Positions 46,201 through 55,500 of a stretch of DNA of 64,000 bases are shown piece by piece. The position numbers and the translations under genes are program-made. Position 1 is the stretch's first letter. Every line of letters starts with the position of its first letter. Below the pieces are notes generated by a model. It was not told where the DNA came from and made no database searches. It saw only the letters and a program-made list of their open reading frames with translations. This stretch comes from Alloprevotella sp. OH1205_COT-284 (GTDB taxonomy: Bacteria > Bacteroidota > Bacteroidia > Bacteroidales > Bacteroidaceae), in the NCBI RefSeq assembly GCF_003859795.1, contig NZ_RQYI01000007.1, positions 1-64,000 of the forward strand, read 5' to 3'.

Positions 46201-47373
46201 GACTACACGCCGCTTCCTGTTGAAACGGGGTGTTTGCTGGGAACCATAAGTGAATTGACGGAATCGAACTTCAACGAAGATTATTTTTATTTTGCTTTGG
46301 GAGAGAACAAAACTGTTGCTACGCATGGAGCAGGGCAAGAGGTGAATGTTTTCCCTCACACAAAAAAAATGGAAGCCAACACGGCATATCTCCGCATTTA
46401 TAAAAATGACAACAACTGGAAGATAGCCTCTGTTGTGCTCGATGAAACGGAGTTTACAAAGCTGACCGGCAACGGAACTCTTGACAATCCCTACACGATA
46501 GACGACATCAAGCGTTTGGAAACAACAACAGAAAACGTTTGGGTGAAAGGACGCATACGCGGAGGATGGAAAAATGCCGACGGAGAAGTGGAGCAGCAAG
46601 TGGGAGAATTCATGGCGATTGGCGTAGATAAAAACGTCATACCTGTTTATGTTCCCGAAAATGCACGTCAAGGAGTCAATAACATGAGAGAGAAGTACGT
46701 GCTTGTGCAAGGCCGTTTTGGAGCTTGTTTGGGCAGTGTCGGGATTGATCGCAACCGATTGAAGACTCTCGACTATCAGGAAACGATCAAAATCGGAAAG
46801 GTCGGCTATGTTACCTATTACAGTCCTTATGCCCTGCAATTGCCGAAGGGTGTGAAAGCTGCCGTAGTGATCGAAACCGAAGGTAATGCTGTTAAATGCG
46901 ATTGGAATACATACTCCGACCCCTCGGTGGTGATACCGCCCGAAACCCCGGTGATCTTCAAAGGTGAACAGGGAGTATACGAACTCAAAACTTCGTTCTC
47001 GACTCCTACTCGCGCTGAGCGCAATTTGTTGAAAGGAAGTTTGACGGATAAAATCTTAAACGATCCTAACACCAAGTATTATAAGTTTTCGCAAGGTGTT
47101 GACGGACTCGGCTTCTATTTCGATATGCCCGGAGGAAGTGGACTGTTGACTTCTGCAAGAAAGGCTTATCTCACTATACCTTCGGATTACGCAGCTTCAA
47201 GTAGATTTTTGCTTGAAGATGATTTCGTAACCGCCATTGTAAATGAGTATGCCGGCAGAGACCTTGAAGCGAAAATCTACGGCATCGGTGGAAATTATGT
47301 GGGTATGATGAGAGACTTTGACAAGTTGCCTGCCGGAATTTATATTATCAATGGCAAAAAAGTGATGAAATAG
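43213..47373 (+). CDS. Large secreted metzincin-type zinc metalloprotease
   Basis: 1386 residues from ATG 43213 (MKSKFFLFGHVLFSLFFGG is the signal peptide; an upstream in-frame start at 43159 would hide it). The catalytic domain has the full metzincin zinc site HEIGHLFGASH (residues 207-217) and a Met-turn SIMSYG (Met236). Beta-rich modules follow over about 1000 residues. The C-terminus AKIYGIGGNYVG ... DKLPAGIYIINGKKVMK resembles the T9SS-type or Prevotella-type C-terminal signal, so export through T9SS is likely. Probably degrades host or competitor proteins; specificity unknown. The 5' half is more AT-rich than neighbouring genes. Confidence 0.85.
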   Translation: MKSKFFLFGHVLFSLFFGGFFFMGKAQTTFHDPYPDEQLSVCGASCSGNIEVIKSRNFIKGFPSYQKPERIPEDFIFKGNNQTYVFRLAACVTAFYFNGHFKQDMAEVYKYWDDLEKQLNLIYERDCGIRFQIIRNEKLVFSEDPSFETTTKTRILNSILGEDNYEVGIFLQAPTGTMAGYALVGGVYNQSLKGEARSTISYSTIAHEIGHLFGASHPHEKDDAKITEQGLGFSIMSYGSPRTFFSLASIKSIRSSLKVLGYFKEKERKNYVPGSISYQNAPYVILQNEELPQLDEKAVKREYVVTKGTRYQFYIPVKNKNKQGFFYHAHPYDVASWGGETNLLQRLYAPSDENVVMYHPRYLAARKNANDNWEEQLLKYSDQYKPGTYTYMLSAFYKGHHDVVKTSLRIVDGEKFQINTVKMKENGFFDYAIPGKTPIKLSWTTCQSLYGKNSKVRILLSTDFGKTFKYVLADEEPNDGFWEGVFPYVKIDRVDYPEVGEIRGGVIKIEVIGEAAYALSHEVPYWVSNKVILTGGVTTDMEKAVSFSPTPNVYKELDSEDQVPKIETLTASFQGRSKTVEGVENRVGNTIYRKWTTTLGSNISTYTQVIKIKQRIDENAVIYDKANALSRPALDVYRNFGKLGYPKVQCKEGLHFREKFEQIFTREGKLKVGFTKQECDELEYALIALGKISDEDIVMPTVGRKYKIASYHNVYDKERWFFLSPDGKGGEALHMNQPDKGAEWSCEMIDSLYRFTADGQMLTLQGTSHGLNGMKIVRGYTWGAFSFISGRKYPRIARVYSKGERIDFAESREERLNIEDKINRRDIIISTDFQLLPVEETYDVYYRTSEKMLPYAYLPMKGDIEPFGAFPGKSMTSLGDNLYKITIPTTHSTDEITFSEGEHRITARLIGKSATYEASGKRVYRLSMSAEKMSTLFLDYPVAVPQDVTAYTATAERVSERQYALKLIRLSGSTLPAYTPVILKAKATKDYDFLEIDYTPLPVETGCLLGTISELTESNFNEDYFYFALGENKTVATHGAGQEVNVFPHTKKMEANTAYLRIYKNDNNWKIASVVLDETEFTKLTGNGTLDNPYTIDDIKRLETTTENVWVKGRIRGGWKNADGEVEQQVGEFMAIGVDKNVIPVYVPENARQGVNNMREKYVLVQGRFGACLGSVGIDRNRLKTLDYQETIKIGKVGYVTYYSPYALQLPKGVKAAVVIETEGNAVKCDWNTYSDPSVVIPPETPVIFKGEQGVYELKTSFSTPTRAERNLLKGSLTDKILNDPNTKYYKFSQGVDGLGFYFDMPGGSGLLTSARKAYLTIPSDYAASSRFLLEDDFVTAIVNEYAGRDLEAKIYGIGGNYVGMMRDFDKLPAGIYIINGKKVMK

Positions 47374-47451
47374 TCTGATCGTGGCAAACGGACATCTCGC
47401 GACAAGAGGTTGCCGTAAATCCATTTTTTTCGTCCGATCCGACAATATTTC

Positions 47452-47494
47452 AGCCCTCTTTCTCGTTTTCAAATCAGAAGCGAGAGGGAGGGCT
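47452..47494 (+). terminator. Terminator after the metzincin gene
   Basis: agccctctttctcg (47452-47465) pairs with cgagagggagggct (47481-47494), then TTTTG. Confidence 0.7.
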
Positions 47495-47565
47495 TTTGAT
47501 TGTCGTGAAAATCCGCCGTTGTCATTATTTTTCAGACAAAACACGTGGAATATAGGAGAAATGAG

Positions 47566-47573
47566 TAAATTTG
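47566..47573 (+). promoter_or_regulatory. Promoter -7 box of the HD-domain gene
   Basis: TAAATTTG, 22 bases before the ATG at 47596. Confidence 0.65.
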
Positions 47574-47595
47574 CACGATAAAGCGTATTTGTATT

Positions 47596-48132
47596 ATGCT
47601 CCACGAAACTCTCATCCCCAAATACTATCCGCAGGATAACGAACTGAGGAGATTGTTGCTTCGACACAGTCGGCAGGTGGCGGAGCGGGCGGTGGCCATT
47701 ATCGACCGACATCCCGAACTGGGAGCGGATCGACATTTCGTTTACGAAGCCGCCATGCTTCACGACATCGGGATTTTTCTGACCCATGCGCCTCGCATTC
47801 ACTGTCACGGACAAGCCGCTTATTTGCAACACGGATGGCTGGGGGCGGAACTCATGCGTCGCGAGGGCTTCCCCGATTTTGCCCGCGTTTGCGAACGGCA
47901 TACGGGTACGGGCTTGACGCGGCAGCAAATCGAAGAGCAACAGCTTGCGCTGCCTTTGCAAGACTTTCTGCCCGAAACGATAGAGGAAATCATCGTGTGC
48001 TACGCAGACAAGTTTTATTCCAAAAGTCATATTGACCGCGAGTGTACGGTCGAGCAAGCCGCCCAAAGTCTGTTGCGTTTCGGAGAAGAGGGCGTTGAGA
48101 AGTTTTTGGGTTGGGCGGCCATGTTTGAATGA
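47596..48132 (+). CDS. HD-domain phosphohydrolase (HDIG type)
   Basis: 178 residues. Metal-binding HD signature: His in LLLRHSRQVAERA, AAMLHDIGIF (the His-Asp pair), then GHGQAAYLQ-like and ERHTGTGLTRQQIEEQQL. Small stand-alone HD hydrolases of this kind (phosphohydrolase family) act on nucleotides or other phosphoesters; the substrate is not evident. Located 133 bases upstream of lptD. Confidence 0.87.
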   Translation: MLHETLIPKYYPQDNELRRLLLRHSRQVAERAVAIIDRHPELGADRHFVYEAAMLHDIGIFLTHAPRIHCHGQAAYLQHGWLGAELMRREGFPDFARVCERHTGTGLTRQQIEEQQLALPLQDFLPETIEEIIVCYADKFYSKSHIDRECTVEQAAQSLLRFGEEGVEKFLGWAAMFE

Positions 48133-48265
48133 TGCCGGCATCGCTCCCCACGTTCGGCCGCTTTGTCTGTGCCTCTCCGTGAGATGCACGAGAGGGTGCG
48201 CCGCTTTTCAACACCACGGACAACGACCAACTACTGAACCGTAATTTCACAAAGCACTGTTTCTT

Positions 48266-51217
48266 TTGCCACGCAAATCTTTTCATATCTTTCTCTCTTT
48301 CGTTGCGACGCTCATATTGTCGGGCGTTGTTGCCGGATGTGCTCTTCGGCAGGAAAACGAGTCCCTGCCGGTTTTGCCGGCGGGGCAAGACGCGTCGTTT
48401 TCCGTGACCGACACTTCGCTCGCGGCTTTCAAGGACACGTCCGAAACGCTTGCCGAAATTTTGCAACGGCAAGACTCCGCGGCCAACCCGAGCTTGAAGC
48501 CCGTCGATATGCCGAAAGACAGCGCGACCTTTGCTGCGTTGATCGACAGTTTGCGATACACATTGAAAAAAGACACCGTGATCGCCGTGACCAACAAGGC
48601 AGACACGTTGCGGACGGACAGTGTGCGCCGTTCGGCTTCGGGCATCGAAGCCCCCATTGACTACAACGCCGCAGACTCCCTCGTGTATGATGCCGAAACG
48701 GGATTTGCCCATCTTTTCGGCAGTGCCAAGGTTAGCTATCAGAATATGGAGCTGACCGCAGAACACATCACGATGAACATGGACTCCTCGTTGGTGCATG
48801 CCGTCGGTGTGATGGATACGACTGCGAAAGAGTTGAAAGGAACGCCGGTCTACAAGCAGGGCAGCGAAAACTATGAAAGCGAACGCATGTCGTTTAATTT
48901 CAAAACCAAAAAAGGATTTATTCAAAACGTGAAGACCACGCAGGGCAACGGCTTTTTGCGCAGTGTGAACTCCAAGCGGTCGAACGATGGCTATTTCTAT
49001 CTTGAAAATGCGAAATACACCACTTGCGATGCCGATTGTCCGCACTTCTACCTGCAACTCACGCGGGCGAAAATCAATCCGGGCAAAGAAACGTTTTTCG
49101 GCCCTGCCAATCTGGTCGTGGCCGACGTTCCCCTGCCTTTGGCCATCCCTTTCGGCTTCTTTCCTTTCAACAAAAGCTACTCTTCCGGCTTGATCATGCC
49201 GACTTATGGAGATGAAACGGCGCGCGGATTTTACTTGCGCGACGGAGGATACTATTTTGCCATCAGCGACCGCATCGACCTCAAACTTTTGGGCGAAATC
49301 TATACCAAAGGTTCGTGGGGAGTGTCGGCCGAGAGCAATTATGCCAAACGCTATAAGTATCGTGGCAATATGTTTGTGTCCTATCTGACGACTGTCAATG
49401 GAGATAAAAACATGCCCGACTACTCGAAAACAACGAGCCTCAAAGTGCAGTGGACACATTCGAGCGACCCGAAAGCCAATCCCAACACCTCGTTTTCGGC
49501 GCGTGTGAATTTTGCCACCCAAAACTATGAGAAAAACAATCTCACCTCGCTATACAATCCGCTTTCTTACACCCAATCCACGCGCGCATCGTCTATCAGT
49601 TTCACCCACAGCATTCCCTCCATAGGGCTGAACATATCCGGATCGTCGAACATCACGCAAAATCTGCGCGACTCCTCCATGGCCGTCACTCTGCCCGATT
49701 TGTCCGTTTCGGTATCGCGCTTCTATCCGTTTCGCCGTAAGCGCATAGTCGGTTCGGAGCGGTGGTACGAGAAAATCTCGATGTCCTACACGGCACAGAT
49801 CAGCAACTCCATCAACACCAAGGAGGACTTGCTTTTTCAATCCAATCTGATCAAAGACTGGCGCAACGGCATTCAGCAACGCGTGCCTATCGATGCCACG
49901 TTCCAACTCTTTAAGTTTATCAACATTTCTCCCTCCGTCAGTCTGAATGACCGTATCTACATGAAGCGCGAAAAGCGTTCGTGGGACGAACAGCGACAGA
50001 CAGAGAAACGAGACACGGAATATGGGCTTTACAACCTCTACGATTGGAATGCCTCGGTGTCGGCCAACACCACCCTCTATGGTTTCTACAAGCCTTGGCG
50101 TAAACTGTTTGGCGATCGCATCAATGCCATTCGCCATGTCGTCAAACCGTCGGTGAGTTTCACTTATGCTCCCGATTTCACGAACGAGTCTTACGGCTAC
50201 ACCACGCACTATGTCAAAACCGATGCACAGGGCAATGTTTCGACGGTATCCTATTCTCCCTATGCCAATGCGCTCTATTCTTATCCCTCCTCTCGCCGGC
50301 AGGGAAGCATCAGCATGAGCCTTTCCAACAACTTGGAGATGAAGATGAAATCAGACAAAGACACGACGGGCTATCGCAAAATTTCGCTCATCGACGAACT
50401 TTCCGGAACGCTCTCCTATAATCTCGCTGCCAAGACTCGCCCATGGAGCGACCTCTCCATGCGTGTTCGCATGAAACTCAGTAAGAGCTACACCTTCTCG
50501 ATGGCAGCGCAATTTGCTACTTATGCCTATGAGATGGACGCCAAAGGAAAGGTATATGTCGGAGAGCGAACGGAGTGGAGCTACGGACGATTCGGACGCT
50601 TTCAAGGCATGAGCCAAAACCTTTCCTATACGCTCAACAATCAGAAGATGATGACCTTCTTCGGCCTGCTCGCCGGACGTGGGTGGGACAAGGTTTTCGG
50701 TTCCGAAAAAGAAACGGAAGAACGTCGCGACGACAAAGACGATGTCGATAGTGAGGACGTCAATGTCGATCCGATACTGAAACGGTCGGCCAAGAAAGTG
50801 GAGAAAAAAGCCAAGGCGACCGTGGACGAAGACGGGTATCTCGTTTTTTCCATGCCGTGGAGTCTCACCTTTTCCTACGGCGTGACGATGAGGGAAGACC
50901 GCAGCAAGCCGATCAACACGCGCCGTATGCGCTACCCCTTCGCTTTCACACAAACGCTCAACGCCTCCGGCAACATCTCTTTGGCGAAAGGTTGGAACAT
51001 CTCGTTTTCGTCGGGCTACGACTTTAACTACAAGCAGATCTCGATGACCACGGCCTCGTTGTCGCGCGACTTGCATTGCTTCGAAATGTCGTGCAACATC
51101 GTTCTCCGTCCTTACTCCTCCTTCAACTTCTCCTTCCGCGCCCGTGCCTCCGAACTGGCCGATGCCTTGCGCTACGAGAAGAGAAGTTCTTATTCTTCCA
51201 ACATAGATTGGTATTAA
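48266..51217 (+). CDS. lptD: LPS-assembly outer-membrane protein LptD (Bacteroidetes type)
   Basis: 983 residues. The upstream in-frame stop at 48242-48244 leaves TTG 48266 as the only reasonable start, giving a signal peptide (about 8-24) with a lipobox-like VVAGC. A disordered Ser/Asp-rich stretch precedes the OstA/LptA-like domain (about 130-250: DSLVYDAETGFAHLFGSAKVSYQNMELTAEHITMNMDSS). The LptD barrel domain then carries the hallmark PLPLAIPFGFFPFNKSYSSGLIMPTYGDE. The end (SYSSNIDWY) is a typical barrel strand with a terminal aromatic. It inserts lipopolysaccharide into the outer leaflet. Confidence 0.9.
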   Translation: MPRKSFHIFLSFVATLILSGVVAGCALRQENESLPVLPAGQDASFSVTDTSLAAFKDTSETLAEILQRQDSAANPSLKPVDMPKDSATFAALIDSLRYTLKKDTVIAVTNKADTLRTDSVRRSASGIEAPIDYNAADSLVYDAETGFAHLFGSAKVSYQNMELTAEHITMNMDSSLVHAVGVMDTTAKELKGTPVYKQGSENYESERMSFNFKTKKGFIQNVKTTQGNGFLRSVNSKRSNDGYFYLENAKYTTCDADCPHFYLQLTRAKINPGKETFFGPANLVVADVPLPLAIPFGFFPFNKSYSSGLIMPTYGDETARGFYLRDGGYYFAISDRIDLKLLGEIYTKGSWGVSAESNYAKRYKYRGNMFVSYLTTVNGDKNMPDYSKTTSLKVQWTHSSDPKANPNTSFSARVNFATQNYEKNNLTSLYNPLSYTQSTRASSISFTHSIPSIGLNISGSSNITQNLRDSSMAVTLPDLSVSVSRFYPFRRKRIVGSERWYEKISMSYTAQISNSINTKEDLLFQSNLIKDWRNGIQQRVPIDATFQLFKFINISPSVSLNDRIYMKREKRSWDEQRQTEKRDTEYGLYNLYDWNASVSANTTLYGFYKPWRKLFGDRINAIRHVVKPSVSFTYAPDFTNESYGYTTHYVKTDAQGNVSTVSYSPYANALYSYPSSRRQGSISMSLSNNLEMKMKSDKDTTGYRKISLIDELSGTLSYNLAAKTRPWSDLSMRVRMKLSKSYTFSMAAQFATYAYEMDAKGKVYVGERTEWSYGRFGRFQGMSQNLSYTLNNQKMMTFFGLLAGRGWDKVFGSEKETEERRDDKDDVDSEDVNVDPILKRSAKKVEKKAKATVDEDGYLVFSMPWSLTFSYGVTMREDRSKPINTRRMRYPFAFTQTLNASGNISLAKGWNISFSSGYDFNYKQISMTTASLSRDLHCFEMSCNIVLRPYSSFNFSFRARASELADALRYEKRSSYSSNIDWY

Positions 51218-51310
51218 CGGCGACGGGAGGCCACGAATGCTTCCGACGATGCTTCTCGCCCCTTTGTCGCGATCGTTTCCCCCATAAAAAACTCTAACAC
51301 CCTATCAGCT

Positions 51311-52030
51311 ATGAAAAAAATCACCCTTTTTCTCCTTTCGGCCACCCTTCTCTTCGGAATGGGGCTGACCTCTTGCGACCCTTCCGGCAGCAGTGAGTAC
51401 CACACCACCTCCTTTGCGCCTTTGCACCCGCAGGGCAAAATTTGGTATGCCGATCAGCAACTCGACTCCTTGTCCGTCGTCAGCTCCGACTCTTGGCGGC
51501 TCACTCCCCGCTATGCCGACGGCCTCCAATGGTTTCTGGTCTCTCCCGACCAAAAAGAAGTACCTGCCGGCTACATCGTTTCGACGATGTTGAAGTTTAC
51601 CGTTTCGCCCAACACCACAGGAAAAGTGCGCAACGGCGACATCGGAGTCAGCACCTCATACGCCCAAAACGGCACGTTGCGCATGCCCGTCTGTCAGCTG
51701 CCCTATCTCCACATCTTGCGTCCGGCTCGCATCAATCCGTCCGAACCGTTTCAACCCTATTTCGGCGAAACGCTGGCCGAAACAGCCGGTACGGCGCGCC
51801 TTGACTTCATGGTCTACGACAGCGACTCGGCCGCTCACACGTTGGTTTCCGACGCCGATTGGCTCATTGTACCGGAGAAAAATGCACATCCGGCAGCAGG
51901 CAGACACCAGATAGACCTTGGCGTGCTCGCCAATCCTACGACGCAAAAGCGCACGGCTCGCGTGACCCTCACTTCGGCCGGCATCAGCACCGTCATCACC
52001 TATGAACAAAAAGCAAAGCTCAACCTCTGA
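51311..52030 (+). CDS. Lipoprotein with BACON-like domain
   Basis: 239 residues. Lipobox LTSC with Cys22. Two beta-sandwich stretches; the last (ADWLIVPEKNAHPAAGRHQIDLGVLANPTTQKRTARVTLTSAGISTVITYEQ) has the pattern of BACON domains, which are frequent in Bacteroidetes surface lipoproteins. Function unknown. 93 bases after lptD. Confidence 0.7.
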   Translation: MKKITLFLLSATLLFGMGLTSCDPSGSSEYHTTSFAPLHPQGKIWYADQQLDSLSVVSSDSWRLTPRYADGLQWFLVSPDQKEVPAGYIVSTMLKFTVSPNTTGKVRNGDIGVSTSYAQNGTLRMPVCQLPYLHILRPARINPSEPFQPYFGETLAETAGTARLDFMVYDSDSAAHTLVSDADWLIVPEKNAHPAAGRHQIDLGVLANPTTQKRTARVTLTSAGISTVITYEQKAKLNL

Positions 52031-52071
52031 GTGTTTTTGCCTTCAAATCGGATAATGCTCCTATCCCCATG

Positions 52072-52096
52072 CGGCGTTGCGGTTTTGGCAACGCCG
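52072..52096 (+). terminator. Terminator after the BACON-like lipoprotein gene
   Basis: cggcgttgc-ggttttg-gcaacgccg stem followed by TTTTTC. Confidence 0.8.
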
Positions 52097-52366
52097 TTTT
52101 TCTGCAATGATCGTTGGCCGGCGCAATCGTGAAAGCTCCCCGATAGGTTTCGGGCAGTTGGCGTCGTCCGATAGCAAAAGAGGAGGCTAAGAGGAAAAGT
52201 AGGGCAGTAGCGATCGACATTGAGGGCTGCGATAGAATCCTCACCGTCGCCGTTGGGAGCACCATTGCAGGCAATCGGAGCAACCCGCCTTTCGGTCGAG
52301 GCACCACGGTTTACGATTGAAGGATCGCCCTCTCCGTCCGAAGTTTCACCGTCGCCGTTGGAAGCA

Positions 52367-52880
52367 CTACTTCCTCTGAGTTGAGAAAAACTTCCTCTGA
52401 GGTAGGAATTTTTTCCTCAAAGGTAAGGACATCCCCCTCCCACCGAAGCGGAAAATCTGCTCTCTCGCGCGCACGCGCGTATACCTAATGCTTGTATTTT
52501 TGCCTTCACTGCCTCCGCTAAAAGGAGTAATGTCTTGTAAATCAAAAAGATATTAGCGAAGGCAAGTGAAGGCAAAAAGAAAAAGGGCTTTGCAAATGTT
52601 TGAAATACAGTTTGTTGCGACGCATTTTTGCTTTCACCTCCCCCGAAAGAGGAGGTTTTCGTGCGGAAGAGGCGGAAGGAGGTGAAGGCAAAAGGGGGAT
52701 TTTGCCTTCACCGTAGTTATTCTGATTTTCAGTCGGTTGCAAACTCTATTTTCTTTTTGCCTTCACTTGCCTTCGCACGAAACGCTCTGAAAATCAACCT
52801 CGAAGGCGTTTTTGCGAAGGCAAAACGGCAAAAAACAAAAAAAGGGTGGAAAAACGCTCAAAAAGGGCGGTTTCATCGGC
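52367..52880 (+). repeat. Dispersed composite repeat, copy C
   Basis: About 514 bases. Three to four 22-nt units at about 52367-52452 (for example aacttcctctgaggtaggaa begins one), CG box near 52464-52478, hairpin I 52497-52577, hairpin II 52625-52693, hairpin III 52756-52834, end GGGCGGTTTCATCGG at 52865-52879. Hairpin III and the tail are nearly identical to copy B. It lies 275 bases before the S8 protease gene. Elsewhere in this 1.1-kb gap: a terminator, and the phrase CACCGTCGCCGTTGG repeated near 52240 and 52348. No gene. Confidence 0.82.
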
Positions 52881-53155
52881 CGCACGACGGCGAGACAGGC
52901 AGAAGCAGAGGAGCCGGGGGAAGGCGGAGGTGTCGCGAACTGTCGGACACTCGGCTTTTGTGATAAAAAAGCCTCTTGCCGGCGTTTAAGTTGCGTTTTT
53001 ACTCCGAAAAAGCCGCAAAAGGCCAGAAAAGACGAAAAAGATTTCTTTGTTTTATTTTTTCTTCGTAAAATTGTGCGCTGAAATGCTTTTTCGACACAAA
53101 AACTTTCCGACAGCGACGCAACTCTTGTGTCGCTGACTCTTTCAAAAAATATGAT

Positions 53156-55387
53156 ATGAAGAAAAATCTACTCTTAGCCGCATTCTTCTTGTCGGCCACG
53201 CTCTCCACGGCGCAAAATGTGGAAACCCGTTCCAAATTCAATCCCGATCTGTCGCTCTTGATGAACCGCTATCGTCATGCCGCCACTTCCGACCAACGTG
53301 TGGTGCGTGCGGTCGGGGCTTCTGCGAAAAAAAACGATTTGGAACGTGTAAAGCTCATCATCGAGGCCGAAAACTCGCGTCTGATTTCCGAACGTCTGAC
53401 AGCTGCCGGCTTCGCCAATGCCGTCATCACCGAACATACGCTCACCACCGAACTTCCGGCAACCTTTGTCGATAGTCTGGCGGCAATGCCCGAAGTGCGG
53501 CACATTGCTTTGTCGAAGCGTTTGAAGAGAAACATGGATAAAGCGCGCGACATATCGGGAGTGGATAAAGTACACAAAGGCACCGAGCTCGAAACCCCTT
53601 TTACGGGAAAAGGCGTCATTCTCGGTGTCATCGACCAGGGTTTTGAATATCGTCATCCGGCTTTCAACGACAAAAACGGAAAATCTCGCGTTCGCAGCGT
53701 ATGGGAGGTTTCCGACTCTTTGAAAAAGCCGACCGACGTGCTGCCCCTCATCGGAGAAAAGACGAAGAGCAGCCACGCCACACACGTCACCGGAATTGCA
53801 GCCGGTATGGCCGTGAACAACAACAACCTGCAAGGCGTTGCGCCCGAAGCGGAAATCATCATGATCCCCTCCGAGCTGACGGAAGATGAAGTCTTGAAAG
53901 GCGTGAGTTATATCAAAGAATTTGCCGACAAAGAGAAAAAGCCTTGGGTGGTCAATATGAGCTTCGGCTCTCAGCTCGGGCCTCACGACGGCACACAGCT
54001 GTACGACAAAACGCTCGACGGTTTCACCGGAAAAGGGGCTTTTCTCGTGGCGGCCATCGGCAATGAGGAACAAGACAAAATCCACACCATGGCCACCATC
54101 AAGAAAGGCGATGTGCGCTACGTCATTTTTGAAGAGCCTGTGGTGGATCGTGATGAGGCCGAAATCCTTTTCGCGCTTTGGAACCAAACGGCCGATGGCA
54201 AAGAACACCTGAAAATCACTCCCGTTCTTTTGGCCAATGATGAGTTGCTCGAACCCGATGCAAACTTTTGGAAAGAAGCGATGACCAATGAAAAAGCCAT
54301 TATTGCGGGTGAGGTCGTGCCTGAAAACAAGAAGCAGACTTTCATGGGCTATTTCCCCTGCAAAGAGTTTGAGGAGTTTTTTGCCGCCAAATATCCCCAA
54401 CATGCTCCCGACCAATATTTTGAAGTTCTTCCCGCGCTCAAAATAGAACTGAACGACGACGAAACCGAGCCTCAGACTTTCCACATTTGGTTGGCAGACA
54501 ATCGAGGCTCCATTTCCTCTTTGGCTACTTTCGAGGGCAAGGAGCAAGAAATGCTCCGCCCCGTGGACGGCTATCGCGTGGGCGAAGGAGCGGCCTGCGT
54601 ACCTTCGGCCATTGCCGTCGGTTCTTACAACAGCCGCTCCCGCTGGTATAGCACTTTCCACAAAGAGTCGATGGACGGAACCAACGGAGTGGGCAAAATC
54701 AATGAAATCAGCAAGTTCTCTTGTTCGGGTCCTTTCTTGGGAAAAGAACTCAAACCTGCCATTTGCGCTCCCGGCGCCTTTATCAATAGCGCATTCAATA
54801 AGTATGACGAAGAGCTCATAGACGCCCAAGGCGACTATGTGGGAGAGCGCATTACCCGCAAGGAAACCGTGAACAAGGAAGACTTCTACTACGGCATGTA
54901 TGAGGGAACTTCGATGGCTGCTCCTTTTGTGTCGGGAGTGCTCTGCCTGTGGTTGCAGGCCAATCCCAATTTGGACTACAACACCGTAATGGAGATTTTC
55001 CGTAAGACCGCCATTCGCGACCAATATACGGGCAGTGAAGAGTGGACACCTCGTCGCGGATATGGCAAGATCGATGCCTATGCCGGTTTGAAAGAGGCTT
55101 TGCGCATGTATGATCCGAACGGCATCGAAGCTGTGGCCAACACCGAAGCTCCGGTGAGCATTCAGAAAGGCACGGACGATTGGAAGATACTCTTCAACAA
55201 CCCCGAACGTCAGGCCGTTATTCGTGTTTACACCACCGCCGGCCGTATGGTCGAAACCCGCCGTTTGCAAAAAGTGGCGCAAGGGCATGAAGAGGTGCTT
55301 CGCCTCGACGCGCTCACCCCCGGCGCATACCTCGTGAACATTGCCACTGCCGGCAGCAACATCACGCGTCGTGTGTTGGTGAAATAA
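53156..55387 (+). CDS. Secreted S8 (subtilisin-like) serine protease with T9SS sorting domain
   Basis: 743 residues. Signal peptide 1-19. Catalytic triad: Asp160 (VILGVIDQGFEYRHPAF), His207 (SSHATHVTGIAAGM, Ala replacing the usual Gly of HGTHVAG) and Ser586 (GTSMAAPFVSGVL). The oxyanion Asn is in LVAAIGNEE. A large insertion separates His and Ser regions (about 300-510), as in many Bacteroidetes subtilases. The C-terminal 70 residues are a type A T9SS sorting domain (VIRVYTTAGRMVETRRL ... LTPGAYLVNIATAGSNITRRVLVK). Exported and probably anchored on the cell surface. Confidence 0.92.
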   Translation: MKKNLLLAAFFLSATLSTAQNVETRSKFNPDLSLLMNRYRHAATSDQRVVRAVGASAKKNDLERVKLIIEAENSRLISERLTAAGFANAVITEHTLTTELPATFVDSLAAMPEVRHIALSKRLKRNMDKARDISGVDKVHKGTELETPFTGKGVILGVIDQGFEYRHPAFNDKNGKSRVRSVWEVSDSLKKPTDVLPLIGEKTKSSHATHVTGIAAGMAVNNNNLQGVAPEAEIIMIPSELTEDEVLKGVSYIKEFADKEKKPWVVNMSFGSQLGPHDGTQLYDKTLDGFTGKGAFLVAAIGNEEQDKIHTMATIKKGDVRYVIFEEPVVDRDEAEILFALWNQTADGKEHLKITPVLLANDELLEPDANFWKEAMTNEKAIIAGEVVPENKKQTFMGYFPCKEFEEFFAAKYPQHAPDQYFEVLPALKIELNDDETEPQTFHIWLADNRGSISSLATFEGKEQEMLRPVDGYRVGEGAACVPSAIAVGSYNSRSRWYSTFHKESMDGTNGVGKINEISKFSCSGPFLGKELKPAICAPGAFINSAFNKYDEELIDAQGDYVGERITRKETVNKEDFYYGMYEGTSMAAPFVSGVLCLWLQANPNLDYNTVMEIFRKTAIRDQYTGSEEWTPRRGYGKIDAYAGLKEALRMYDPNGIEAVANTEAPVSIQKGTDDWKILFNNPERQAVIRVYTTAGRMVETRRLQKVAQGHEEVLRLDALTPGAYLVNIATAGSNITRRVLVK

Positions 55388-55415
55388 TCGTTTCTCCCTC
55401 ACTCATATTTCAACA

Positions 55416-55457
55416 AAAAACCGTGGTAAAACAACTTGCTGTTTTACCACGGTTTTT
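55416..55457 (+). terminator. Terminator after the S8 protease gene
   Basis: aaaaaccgtggtaaaac (55416-55432) pairs perfectly with gttttaccacggttttt (55441-55457). Confidence 0.85.
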
Positions 55458-55500
55458 GTGTTGTCGTTTGTCGTTTTATCCCCCGTAATTTCCCAAAAGG

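Noticed and set aside
53174-55402. 742-codon minus-strand open frame opposite the S8 protease
   Set aside because: Antisense shadow of the protease; no domain and no promoter.
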